A stretch of 64,000 nucleotides of DNA. Source: Epiperipatus broadwayi (Eukaryota; Onychophora; Udeonychophora; Euonychophora; Peripatidae). A program made the translations under genes and the position numbers. The DNA lies in assembly GCA_028023455.1 (NCBI GenBank), contig JAQFVV010006215.1:1066580-1130579 (forward strand), given 5' to 3'. The first letter of the stretch is position 1, and the number at the start of each line of letters is the position of its first letter. Below are positions 45,500 through 56,754 of the stretch, in pieces. The notes under the pieces are model-generated. The model had not been told where the DNA came from and did not search any database. It was given only the letters and a program-made list of their open reading frames with translations.

Positions 45500-46690
45500 G
45501 GCTCATGTATGCTGGGACCACATTTTGTCACCTGCACCTGTGGTCCAAAATATCAAAAAGATACACTAAAATTATGCAATTGGGTGGTGGCTCAAATTAA
45601 TCCAACTACCTTACATAACAAACTAATAGTTTCTGGTATCCAAGAAAAACAAAATATCACATTCAAGCATCATTTCAATGACAGTCGATCAAGGAAATGC
45701 CACAGTCCATTTGAGACAAAATCCAAACAGGAAAGATGACTCTCACCTAATAGACAGGACTCCAACACCCCCCCCCAGAATTCATCCATGACCAGACAAC
45801 CATAACCATGCTTTTCTAATCCTAGACCCATCCTTTGGGTAAGGAATATCAACTTTGGGCTTCCCCTATAAGTGAGTTTTGCTTTCTCCAAGTGTAACAT
45901 TGGTTTTGCAAATCTGGAACATTAATCGAACCAAAGAAGGCATTGAGAAACAAGTCAAGCCATCCCACCTTTAGGTATGGCAATGATCACCATCCATCAC
46001 CACAGATCAACAACCCCCTCATGTCCATGGCAACCACCCCTGAGACCAAAAACTCAAATAAACATTAGCCTATGATTGCCCATTAAGCAATTCACATGGG
46101 TAGTGACCAACCTAGTCCACCTGTCCAAAAATGCACTGTTCGGCAAAAGTGCATGAATAAATATCAAAGTTTTTACATGTCAGTCCAAATAGACCAGCCA
46201 TATATGGTCTACCTGCCCACCTAGATTAAGAATTTTTTATTACATTATCTAAGTGATCAACTACAAAATACATGGAATCAAATCCATTTTTCACAGGTGA
46301 TCACATATGCATTCATGAAATTAAATACCTTGATTTACAAAAGTACGATATAAAATACATTGATTCATAGTATTCTCAAAATCACAGCTAGCTCTATCTC
46401 CACAAACAATTACACATCATTTGTCCATTTCACTTAGTACCCTAAGGCCTTTGGAGTTCGAAGTCTGTTTGATAGCCTTATTAACTGCAGATGTCCATCA
46501 AAGTTTAATATAACTGTTTATTTCACTCAACTGCAAAGTTCTCCATGATTTACCATCAAGCTTATAAATTTTCACTTTAGTCCCACCAGAGGGAGCCAAG
46601 GATTCCAGATTATTCTGTTTCTGGCTCCCAGTTTTGATTCATATTACTCTAGTTTAGGGAACAGGATTGGTTTAAAAGTATATCAAGTTT
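45500..46690. other. C-rich, less AT-rich island without recognised gene
   Basis: The plus strand is strongly biased to A and C (many CCA, CAC and CCC runs), unlike the flanks. The longest frames (45509-45739 plus; 45670-45900 minus) have no recognised family and stops lie between. The sequence may be an old element or a host regulatory or noncoding region. A GTGAGT splice-donor-like site lies at its right edge (46695). Confidence 0.5.
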
Positions 46691-46950
46691 AAAGGTGAGT
46701 ATATGTTTTATTGTTGTATAATCTTTAAAAGAATGTTTAAATTGGTTTTCATTCAAGAATAACTGATTTTTTCTCACATTCCATTTTATGCAAATGGTTG
46801 CTATTGGGAAAGGCAAAAGTCAAAATAAATAATTCTAAAAAAGCTATGGTATAACATAAGACTGAAAAAGATTTTAAATGAAATCAATTGATCAAAAAAT
46901 GAAAACAGCTACTAGAAATCCTGATTTACAGTAATAGAACTAGTTGAGAA

Positions 46951-47286
46951 ATGATTTGGAAGTTAAACTCCATTGAAAACATTAAAGAAATAAAAAAAAT
47001 GCTTTGCAAAGATAGTTTAAAGCATTTCTCTGTAACATCTGATAATTGTAAAGCAGAAGAAGTTTCTAAAGCTGCAAACCAGCCAGGGAAGACAGGAAAT
47101 AGCTCAGAAAACATACTCGACATAAAAAATAATTATAGAACAATGGGTAAAAGAAATTCTATCAGTAAATCTGTCATGAAAAAAAAGTTACGATATTGTG
47201 GTGTCAAACCGGAAGTGGCTGAGTGCAGCAAAACAGTGCAGGGGGAAAGTAAGAAAAAAAATATTTTGAACGTTAATTCAATCTAA
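46951..47286 (+). CDS. Candidate short protein, 111 codons (weak)
   Basis: The ORF starts MIWKLNSIENIKEIKK and ends KKKNILNVNSI. It is lysine-rich and basic, has no signal peptide, membrane segment or recognised domain, and does not match any transposon frame here. A donor-like AAAGGTGAGTA lies at 46691-46701, and an acceptor-like TTTACAG ends at 46930, 20 bp before the ATG, so a two-exon gene with a 5' noncoding exon is possible. AATAAA lies at 47377, within 100 bp of the stop. The polypyrimidine tract is poor. It may be chance or a processed fragment. Confidence 0.3.
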   Translation: MIWKLNSIENIKEIKKMLCKDSLKHFSVTSDNCKAEEVSKAANQPGKTGNSSENILDIKNNYRTMGKRNSISKSVMKKKLRYCGVKPEVAECSKTVQGESKKKNILNVNSI

Positions 47287-47612
47287 ATTTTAAAATCAAA
47301 CAATGTAGAGTTTTAAGGAACCTGTTTCATTATTGAGAAATATAAAAATATTTTTTTGTAAAAAAAAAATTGATTAAATAAAAAAATTGAATCAAAGCTA
47401 ATTTAATAGATTTAGTTTTTATGTTCATGTAAAGTTAAAGTAATTAAAAAATAGAAAATTTGTTCTTAGAATACAATTATTCTTTTTTAAATTATATAAA
47501 ATCAATTAGATATATAAAATAAAAGATTGAAAGTTCATAAAATAAAAACTAAAACCAGGACTTGAGAATGTTTGTAGAAAAATTTATTTTAATATGTTGT
47601 TTATATATATAT

Positions 47613-47655
47613 ATGAGAAAGTGATCATGTGATGTTTAGTGGTATATATATATAT
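47613..47655 (+). mobile_element. Family A tail fragment
   Basis: GTGATCATGTGATGTTTAGT then a TA run: only the 3' end of a family A element, so a very 5'-truncated insertion. Confidence 0.75.
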
Positions 47656-49332
47656 ATTAGCATTATTTATTATTACAAATTGATAGCAAATGTACAATTT
47701 GCCATATTTAAACATGCTAGAAACATATGAAATAGCTTGTTTCCTGCATACTAATATATTAAGACCTTGCGCAATCTAGCATCAGTTGTAGATTAGCAGA
47801 CTCAAAAGTCTAAAGTTTCTTAATTAATGCTCGAATGAGTAAAAAAACACATCTTAATTTAGACAATTGAGCTCTGGTATAGTTAACTTAAGTCAGAAAA
47901 TTGTTAATACAATAATAAAATGAATTTGATAGGTAAATGTTAAAAATTCAACTGTGAATATTTATACTGTTTAAACAAAGACTTGTAAATTTTTTTCTTA
48001 TTATTTTGTTTAAATTGTTTAAAATATAATATTGAAATTAAAAAACTATCTAGCTAATTAAAGTAAATTCTTATTACCTCATAGTAAACATTTGCTATGA
48101 AATACATTTTAGCATCCCTTTATGTTTTACTTTATTTTTTTGCTAAATTTTTGAAAACTATCAGTGATGAAATTAAATTTGAAAACATTTATAAAAATGT
48201 TAATGAATGTATTGTAATATACACATGTTATTATCTATAGTTTTTTCTGTAGTATATAAATGACTAAATAAAAAAATTAAAGATATTCTATTTTATGAAC
48301 ATATTTGTTAATTTGTGATAAATGACTAGTGAATGAATAATTTATCTATTAAATTTAAAAATGAAATATTTTATTTAAGTTATTATTAAATGATAACAAT
48401 GTCTTATTAGGATTAGAAGAAAGAGAATCACATGTCCATAAGCCAGTGTTTAAAAAAAGAAAGAGACTATGTTATTTTTGCATTACAGTAGTCACAATTA
48501 CTAGTTCAACAAGGAGAACACATATTTTCTTTTGCTTAAAAATTTATGTTTTATTTTACTTTACTTTTAGAAATAGGTTCTGGACTTATAATAAGGAAAT
48601 ATGTACTGTGAATAGAAAATTTATTTAAGGGGGAAGAAACACTGACTTCTCACCATTTGATATTGTTATGATTCAAACAAAATGATAAATAAATATGCTA
48701 TGCTTAACTATCATGAAGCTGTAAAACTATCAAAATTTATCATAGATTGTAATATCAATAAAGGAATAATTGGATATCATTTAAAAATAAAAATGTTTAT
48801 GGAAACTTACATTTGTATTTTGTTATCAATGTAGCAAGGTAAATGTTGTGGAATGGTAGTATCTAAGTTGAAGTTATATATATATAAGCTAAACATGATA
48901 ACAGACACTAAAAGAAAATTTTTTCTTAAATGATACACATGAAATAAATTTCATTTATTAATAATAATTATGGGTGTAATAGTAACTTAACAATAAAATA
49001 TTTATCAAAATCTTTTTTTATTAATAATCTTAATTATGAGGTAATTTTATCTTATTCGATATAAGCTTAAATTATAGACTCATGTAATTAAGATTTAAAT
49101 CAAGTGTTAACTTATTAATTTGTAATTAACCCTTTCTGACTGTATGCTTTAATAATTTTAATCATAAATTATTTTTATTAATTGCAATCTAATAGGGATA
49201 AATTATAAGGATATATTATGTGATATTAGATTGTAGTTGGAAAATTAGAGTTATGATTTTTATTTTAGCTATCTCAATGAGTTAATATTTACTTCAATAA
49301 TAATAATAATTGCTATTATTATTAATATTACT
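47656..49332. other. Unannotated AT-rich DNA
   Basis: No gene recognised. Confidence 0.5.
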
Positions 49333-49388
49333 TCTTCTTCTTCTTCTCCTCCTCCTCCTTCTTCTTCTTTTTCTTCTTCTTCTTCTTA
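49333..49388. repeat. CTT/CTC microsatellite
   Basis: CTT triplets interrupted by CTC and TTT variants. Confidence 0.95.
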
Positions 49389-49984
49389 AATACTTTGGTT
49401 TTTTATTGCATAAATCATTATAAAACTATTTTGTTACACAATTTATTTAAAATTAAAATATTTGTGTGCATATCCCATACTGTCTCATTAGCAAGTAAAA
49501 TATTATTTATTGAACTTTATCTTCTTTGCTGAGCAGATGTACAAATTATGGACCATTGGTACCTTACAAATTCATGAGTCCATTGAGATATAAATCCAAA
49601 CTGTCATAGAGCCAATTTATGATTAATTAATTTATTTGTTTATTTAGTAGTCATTTTAGTTACCTAAGTACAACATTTAGTCATTATATTTTTTATCTTG
49701 CACGAGTATATGGTCATTTGTAGATCAGGCAGCTTTTTACATTATTTGATTAATTGTCTACTACATTTTTGGCTCACCCAACAGGGAAATATTGCTATTT
49801 ATGAAACAATGTTGCTTCATTAGTATTGTTCTTATGATTTAAAATATTTTCCATTACATTTTGGCTTTCAACAAGGGCTCAAGTATTTAACCATGACTAA
49901 TTAAAGATTTAAAGTCATATAATAATCGGTAGATAGAATTAAAATATTTGATTAATTATTGCAATTAATATCAGGTTTTTTTTT
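49389..49984. other. Unannotated AT-rich DNA
   Basis: Nothing recognised. Confidence 0.5.
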
Positions 49985-50072
49985 ATATGTCAAAGCATTG
50001 ACCGGGAAATGAACCAGAGCCAGCTGCTTGGAAGGCAGCTATGCTAACTGCTAGGCCACCAACACTTGACAG
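49985..50072 (-). mobile_element. tRNA-derived SINE (family T), copy 5
   Basis: Minus strand: GTCAAGTGTTGGTGGCCTAG, CAGTTAGCATAGCTGCC, TCTGGTTCATTTCCCGG (box B), TCAATGCTTTGACATATA, A tail. Close in layout to 24565-24663. Confidence 0.88.
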
Positions 50073-50945
50073 TTGTTTTTGTGTATAATAGTGTTAAATT
50101 AAACATAGTAATGCCTCAGAGAATAATACAATTTTTAAATTTGTAGTTGTGCTTTGTTAAGGGTTTGAATTTAGATCAAATTGAAAAATTGTTTTCTGAA
50201 AAATAAAGATGTAAAAATACATGGGTTGAGAAATGGCAAAGTTGTACAATGCTTTATAAATAAAATGTTTTATAAATATGCTAAAAAGGGCATATGAAAG
50301 GCAAAGTACCAGATGATGATGCCTAGGCTTGCCATGTAATAAAAATAAGAGTTTATATTTGTGACTTCAAAGCACTAGATATGTGTTATATGTTAATAAA
50401 ATGCCAAAGGCATGTGGGTTTATTACTAATAAATATTATTGTGTTCTCCTCATGAAGTAACTGTAAAATAAATAACAAAATGTATTTGAAGCTAGCATAT
50501 TTTATTAAAGGTATCGTCTACTAGTTATTTTGGAAAATAAATTGAAAATATTGGTGCTCACTGTTCAGATTTGTTAGCAAGTGCACGGTACAAAATTTTT
50601 TGGACATGCTCATAAAATTTATGCTATTTTATATTCAATATAAGTTGAATCTTAAAAAAATAAATAAATGAATTTATACACATTTGTTTGGGATAATAAT
50701 ATTGTGAATAGGTAAGTCAATCATTATTGATGAGTGTTATTTTGGTATTTTATATTAAAATGATATATTACATGAGTTGAAATGTGTGTTAGTAGAGATT
50801 TAATTAATCTGTATGGTTTAGCATATTAAACATAGTAGAGAAAACAAGTTATTCCTTTTATTTGGTCTGAGATATTGAATTGAGAAGGAGGATCCTGTTC
50901 TTTTCTTTATAAAATAAATTAATAAATATAAATCTTAGATTAATT
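50073..50945. other. Unannotated AT-rich DNA
   Basis: Nothing recognised. Confidence 0.45.
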
Positions 50946-51451
50946 ATGAAAATAAGGTTAGACATGTTAGAACAGGGAAGAGAAGTTAATGAAGTCTCTG
51001 TCATATCAAAAACTAATCAAAATGAATCTATAATGGCCATGTTAAAAAGCTTAATGAGTTTAATGAAGCAAAACCATGAAGAACTTGTACAAATAATAAA
51101 AGCAAAGCTGAAAAGAACTTATACAAGAAAAAACAAGGTTAGAGAGATCTAAAGAGTGAGCTCAATGAAGATAAAGAACAGTATTGTAAGAATCAGAAAT
51201 TATTTAAACAAAAAATAAAGCAAAGCCATGAAGAGTTTAAACTAGACTTAATGCAAGGCAAGGAAATCTTAGTAATAAAGATAGAAGAGGGTGAATATGA
51301 ATCAGAAAAGTATAGATTGGAATGCCAGAATAAAGATAGTATCCTAAAAACTAAGTTAAATGAATATCAACAAATTGATGATAAAGTGTTAGAGAAGGTA
51401 TGGAATAGACAGGAACAAGAGGTCCAAAGGTTAGGAATTCAAATGGAATAG
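50946..51451 (+). pseudogene. Coiled-coil ORF, possibly retrotransposon gag, frameshifted
   Basis: Two frames on the same strand (50946-51152 and about 51155-51451) join by a single frameshift near 51150 to give about 168 codons rich in Lys, Glu, Gln, Leu and Met. They contain MKQNHEELVQIIKAKLKR, KQKIKQSHEEFKLDL and LECQNKDSILKTKL segments with heptad-like spacing. Such coiled coils are common near the start of gag proteins of metazoan LTR retrotransposons, but no zinc knuckle or protease follows. A host coiled-coil exon cannot be excluded. Confidence 0.45.
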
Positions 51452-51698
51452 GGTCATTCATATTATGATATTAGCTTAGGTGCTTTTCAATTCAAAGTAA
51501 ATTATCAGGTTTCTTTCAAAGGTAATTCCATTACAAGATAAATAGTGATGATTAGAAGTAAAACATGTAAGATGCAAATGGCTTGATGTAATATATGGGA
51601 TTTGAACACAGAATTTCAATCTCCCTTTGGCTATCTATTCTATTTCATACAACTGATACACATGCCCACACACATGTAAAAAAGATAAATGATCTTTA

Positions 51699-51745
51699 AT
51701 GTTCATATTTTGTGCTAAATCAGCACTCATCAGTTGGTCCATATC
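51699..51745 (-). ncRNA. Hammerhead remnant (family K, copy 4, left arm)
   Basis: Minus strand: CTGATGA, five-pair stem II GTGCT/AGCAC, AAAA. The stem III and cleavage region is altered. CCAA of stem I remains, but its partner is lost. Confidence 0.65.
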
Positions 51746-51944
51746 ATCATCTCCTACACACATATATAATCAGTACTCAGTTTATATTAAGAGCAAATCT
51801 TCACACTTTACTGAATTGTTTTCAATGGTACTGATGACTGAAGAGTTGGAGGGTGGAGTAGGTTGAAGCATGTCCATTAAAGTGTGAAGTATTGTTATCT
51901 TAATATAAACTGAGCACTGATTATATATATGTGTGAGAGATGAT

Positions 51945-51997
51945 GGTCCAGATCAACTGATGAATGCTGATTCACTGTGAAATATGTATATTGCAGG
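51945..51997 (+). ncRNA. Hammerhead remnant (family K, copy 4, right arm)
   Basis: CTGATGA, ATGCTGATTCACTGT region, GAAA, TATGTATA, then TTGCAGG. Stem II has lost pairs and stem I keeps only CAA with TTG. Confidence 0.65.
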
Positions 51998-52065
51998 TCT
52001 TTTTTTCACATGTGTGTAGTCATGTGTATCGGTTGTATAAGATAGAGTGGACGACCAAAGGGAAC

Positions 52066-54606
52066 TTAAAATGTAAAATTGTAAATAAAATTTTACAATA
52101 ATTATATTTTTTTTATAAAAATTTGAATCTATATTTATCAACTTCTTTATGTTTCATTTATTTGAAACTATATTTATTAACTATTCTATGTTTCATTTTT
52201 ATGCATTATTCAGTGCTCCTAGCAATAGTTTTTAAAATCTTTATAATCAAATTTTATTTACTTATTCTTTTTATACATTTATATGTATTAAATGTTTTTT
52301 TTAAAATTTACTCTTTATTTATACTTTTATATGATTTGCTTCTTATTATACTGTTTTATATTAATTCATACTTGCTTTTAAGTTTTTAATAGTTTTCTTA
52401 GAGTGTTTCTTTCAGCTATATTTTTGAAGCATATAATATTATCTTTTTAAACATTTAAATAATATATATACGTGTGTGTTAAAATAGTATTTGAAAGATA
52501 AAAGAAAAACAGAAACATAAAAATATTGAACTTTAAATTAGCATTTGAAATACGCTAGTTAAATATGAAAAACGTTTGACATTTGTAAAACAACATTTAC
52601 TTGTCTCGTAAAAAAAAAAAAAGACAAGACAGAAATATTAACTTTTATAGAATGAGAAAAATTCTCATAAATTACAAATTTTCATACGAGGTAGTTTTCT
52701 TTCCTACAAATAATGTTAAAGTGAATACAAATAAGCCATAGAAATTCCAGGTGGAAATTTTTCCAACAAAAGATGTTCTTTTAAAAGAACTAACAATATA
52801 TATGAAGTAAAAGTTTATATAGTATTATTTATTTCCATATCTTCTCAAACTAACTCTGTGTTATTGTTAATAGAGAGCTTTGCTTTAAATTAATACCTTG
52901 ACCAAAGTAGTCAAATTTTAAAATAAATCTTAAAAGATATGCCAAACTGGTTTTCTGTATAATCACATTGTTTATATATATTGGTATATACTGAAAATGC
53001 TATTAACAATTAATTCATTGTGAAATTCTAAAATTTATCTAGTTAAGAATAGAATCATATTATCCAAAACGATTATATTTTATCATTAAACTTCTATCTG
53101 AAATAAATATGTGTGTGTGTGCGCGTGTGGAGCTATTTAATATCGGTAACAAATATTTTAAAGATGGATAAATTATCTTTTTCTTTTGATCTTTGTTCTA
53201 AAATCATTTCATATACCTTTCTAGATTTTTTCTTTTGAGTTCAATGGCTACTTTTCTTTTTTAATATATATTTATGTTGAAGTATGTGCGCACACGTAAT
53301 TCGTTTCACTATTATTATTTGTAATAAGAAATTACAAATAACTTGGTGCTTTTGTCGGTGCAAAATAATGGCACTCGATCTTGAAACAGCAATAATCTCA
53401 ATGATGATAATGATGGTGTGATTTGGTATAGTGGTAAAGATAGATTCTGGGGCTTACGGTTTATATATTACACCCGCTTTGTTTTTTTTAGGGCTCAGAT
53501 GTCTTATAAGCTGCGATGGTGGTGGCATTTAATAGACAAAGTTTATATATGTTTCGTCTGTTATAAGCTATTTAATTTATATTTCATGCATATGATGATA
53601 TTAATAATTACTATTTAATTGGTGGGGATACAATTTTCATAACATAAAATTTATTCTCATTTCATAAACAGCACAATAAAGTATATACTTTAAGAAATAA
53701 AATTAATAAACAGTTTTAAAATGCAAGTAAGGAGTTTTTTTAGAACTAACCACAGAAAACAATGGAGAAAATTGTCTGATATTATGCATGAGGCTTAGAT
53801 TTTGTTAGTGAAAATTATGATAATAAATTAACCACTGATTGTGTATTATTAAGCATAAAACACTGAAGAGCACATTTGAGTTTGTAATACACAGTAATTG
53901 TTTGCTAAGAATAGACACATTTCTAATATATTTACTATTAAATGGTAGATAATCTTAATTTATTTAAAATTGGCTGTGGATTATGTTAGGCTGTTTTTAC
54001 TCTTTATAGAAAGATAACATACATGCTTGTAACCACTTTTCATTTTTAATATAAAATCAAGATATCCCACTTAATACTGTGTTCTTACAGTAGATCTATG
54101 AATGGTAATTGATATCAATCCTAGTTTAATCTTAACATTTTCCATGCGTGTAATGTTTGCAAATACTTCAATTGACATATCAGGTCATCAATTTTCAAAC
54201 TACATTGTTTCAATCACTCTTTATATTTGTTACAATTCAGATGATTTTTTAAAGTTTCTTTCATACAAATCAGTGTTATGTTTATATTCACAATGTGATC
54301 ATTTATCCTGATAGGTTATAACAATGACTCCATGTTTTTATTCACAAAAGTTTGCCATTAATAATGTATTACTTTTAGTAATAATGCTAATTAATTATAA
54401 CATGGATAAACATATATTAATAAAGATGTCATTAGGGCTTTATCATCTGATGGGTTTATTATATTTTTAAAATTAATTATGACTAGGATTCACTCTTGCT
54501 TATGTGTAGAAAAGGTATTAATTTATAATTTTTTTAAAATTTCTAATACATTATTTACATACTTCAGGTTATAATTATAAATTTATTAAACACAAATTGA
54601 TTACGT
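52066..54606. other. Unannotated AT-rich DNA
   Basis: No gene recognised. It has a GT/GC run at 53110-53130. Frames at 52123-52389, 53418-53618 and 54102-54311 have no recognised family and look like chance frames in AT-rich DNA. Confidence 0.5.
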
Positions 54607-54969
54607 AAGTAATATTTACTGAGGCCAAAACCTCGATAATATGCGTGTAAAATGCGATAGTAGGGACCTCTACAGGTGTTTTTAACCACAAGCTTACGCT
54701 ATGGAAGAAAAGAGGGGAACCCCAGAGGGGAATCCTTCTTTACTTCAACTTACGTTCTATTTAAATAGGTGAAGCTGAAGCGGTTAGATCTGCGAGCGTG
54801 AAGCTATTCAATACTTCACTGATTAAGTCCACATTTCTTATTACACATTAATACTCACGAAATCTTTTCTTCCATAGCGTAAGCTTGTGGTTAAAAACAC
54901 CTGTAGAGGTCCCTACTATCACATTTTACATGCATATTATCGAGGTTATAGCCTTAGTAAATAATACTT
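54607..54969. repeat. Family G fold-back, arms 107 bp
   Basis: 54607-54713 and 54863-54969 are near-perfect inverted copies (ATAATATGCGTGTAAAATGC; AGTAGGGACCTCTACAGGTG; ACCACAAGCTTACGCTATGG). The centre includes GAAGCTATTCAATACTTCAC, shared with the 31.6 kb copy. The sequence just left (AATTGATTACGTAAGTAATA) is also repeated left of the 63.86 kb copy, so the repeat extends past the arm. Confidence 0.92.
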
Positions 54970-55210
54970 CCGGTTAATATTTTATTCAAGTTGATTTTAT
55001 TTCTGAATTATTTTCAATTTATGGATTAATAAATGACACAAACTTGAAATTGTCAACCTTTTATGGCATGAAAGGACATCATCAAATTTCAAGTAAGGCA
55101 CCACTTTTTAAATAACATACATAATGACAAAATACTCAAGTATTTTGTATAAGTGATGGTATTCTGCAGTGAATTATTTCATTTTGTAATTATAGCTTTT
55201 ATACAGTAAG
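54970..55210. other. Unannotated AT-rich DNA
   Basis: Nothing recognised. Confidence 0.4.
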
Positions 55211-55224
55211 GTAACTCATGGAAA

Positions 55225-56409
55225 CAAGTCATAAATTTCATAACTTGCTTTTAAGCTTGCATTTTATGATCACTAGATGGAGCTTACCAATAGCTCTAAT
55301 CAAGCTTTTATTTTAGTTTCAAAAATAACTTTATTAATGAAAAATAATTGATTATTTAAGAATATGTGAATACATTGTCTTTCTTGGTAAGAAGTTCTAA
55401 CATCCTAATTGAGAATCTGTGCTAGATCTAAAGTTTAATCCCCTGGAGAATCTCTAATGGAAATGCTAATATCAAATTTTGTGTGTGATTGTTTATGTCT
55501 TAGGTGATTTTTGGTATTTGAAAGAGATTCCATGTCTCATTATAGAGGAATTTTGAAGACAGGATAAGGTCTTTATTTTTTAACTTATTAAGGTGATCGA
55601 TAAATATGACGTCCTGATTTGGAGGTGGGAAGGTGAAGATTAGTTTGCAATGGACACTCCAGATTGTATGAACTATAAACAATGAAAGTCTAATGAAAGA
55701 AATTGTCTCCTTTGTAAGAAGTCTTTCAGTGATAGAATTTTGTAAAAGTCAATGCTCGAACTTTGTGATATTAGCAATCTAATGCCTACCAGCCAAGGGC
55801 ACGATTTAATAATATGGTCAAAAGTATCCTTTTGAGTCTTGCAGAGCGGGCATATTGGATCAATATTATTTAGATATCTCTTGAAGTGTAAAAAGTGATT
55901 AGTATGCATGACATTTTGATTTACCTTAATTAAGAAGGTAAGAAATTTGGGTTCTAATTTAAGGAATTTAAATAAGGAGGTGATTTTGTGATTGTTGATC
56001 CCTAAGGACGGTTTTATATTATTGATGATTGGGTTCAAAATTAGATGTGCATACCATATAGAGATTTTGGAGTTGAAAGTGGTATTGGTGATCATCTGAT
56101 ATTGGTTGAGATACTGAAGAATAACATCAAGCCAGGAGTTGTTATGGTGGTTTGTCAGTTGGGTGTATTACTTCTGAAGTAATGAAGTTGCCATGTTTTA
56201 AAACCAAGTTATAAATCAGGGTATGAGATTTCTGATAGTATAAGGATAGAATAGAATGCAATGACCTTCCATTCGCTTTACGATGGAGTTGCATCCCCGT
56301 GGAATTTATTGGTCTGGAGATATGGGACCCCAATAGAGATTTTGAATTTTTTCTCTTTTGGCACTTATAAAATAAAAGTTTGATTAGAGCTATTGGTAAG
56401 CTCCATCTA
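55225..56409 (-). mobile_element. Composite fold-back: LINE fragment between inverted arms, with target duplication
   Basis: The 14 bp duplication GTAACTCATGGAAA (55211-55224 and 56410-56423) flanks an insertion of about 1185 bp. Just inside, 42 bp arms (55273-55314 and 56369-56410, one mismatch) are inverted. Left of the left arm, 55225-55272 is an extra tail present only on that side. The interior carries LINE coding sequence on the minus strand. The inverted arms plus one-sided tail match the architecture of families A, I and K. Confidence 0.88.
55673..56333 (-). pseudogene. LINE C-terminal region with zinc-binding motif
   Basis: Minus-strand frames read MGSHISRPINSTGMQLHRKA near 56333, then LNPIINNIKPSLGINNHK, then CPLCKTQKDTFDHIIKSCPW. 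The C-x2-C-x8-H-x4-C motif is the zinc knuckle seen at the end of many LINE reverse-transcriptase proteins (Tx1/L1-like in feel). Two frames are needed, so it is broken. It sits inside the composite fold-back. Confidence 0.7.
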
Positions 56410-56559
56410 GTAACTCATGGAAATTAAGTAACAACTACAAACACCTTCATGAAATTATTAATGCAAATAGAAACTGAAATTAATCACAGATTCATATAGA
56501 ATGCTTTTGGTAGAAATAACTTAGTATTATAAGGATATTTATAATACTGTGCATTTAAA

Positions 56560-56754
56560 AATGGTTTTTAATATGTGTTTTATCAATTTGACTTATGTAA
56601 AGAAGACTTTGACACATAATAGAAGAAGTATACAGAAATTCATTGACAATGTGAAGAAGGCTATGTTAGGAGTAGCAAGAAGAGGTCAAAAGTGGAATAC
56701 GTGGATGACAGAGCAAACAGTCATCACTGACATCATATGGATCTAAGTTGGATA
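56560..56754 (+). pseudogene. RTE-type LINE, short thumb fragment
   Basis: The frame contains RRSIQKFIDNVKKAMLGVAR and ends WNTWMTEQTVITDIIWI. It corresponds to the LT-RSIQ-LQ--QR-ME--MLG region and -NTW-REQT-V-DII of RTE proteins, as in the 37.7 kb copy. Plus orientation. Confidence 0.8.

Larger units (their letters stand above)
51600..52065. mobile_element. Fold-back hammerhead retroposon family K, copy 4
   Basis: Arms 51622-51810 and 51880-52063 are inverted, sharing CACATGTAAAAAAGATAAAT-type tails, hammerhead remnants and GAGCACTGATTATATATATG. The left end carries a box B-like TGGGATTTGAACACAGA. Target duplication not identified. Confidence 0.85.

Noticed and set aside
52123-52389. 88-codon hydrophobic ORF that looks like a membrane protein
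   Set aside because: Leu/Ile/Phe/Tyr-only composition follows from T-rich DNA. No start context, no homologue recognised.
54795-54870. Hammerhead in family G (CTGATTA and CGAAATC)
   Set aside because: The core lacks GA after CTGAN, stem II does not pair and there is no stem I.
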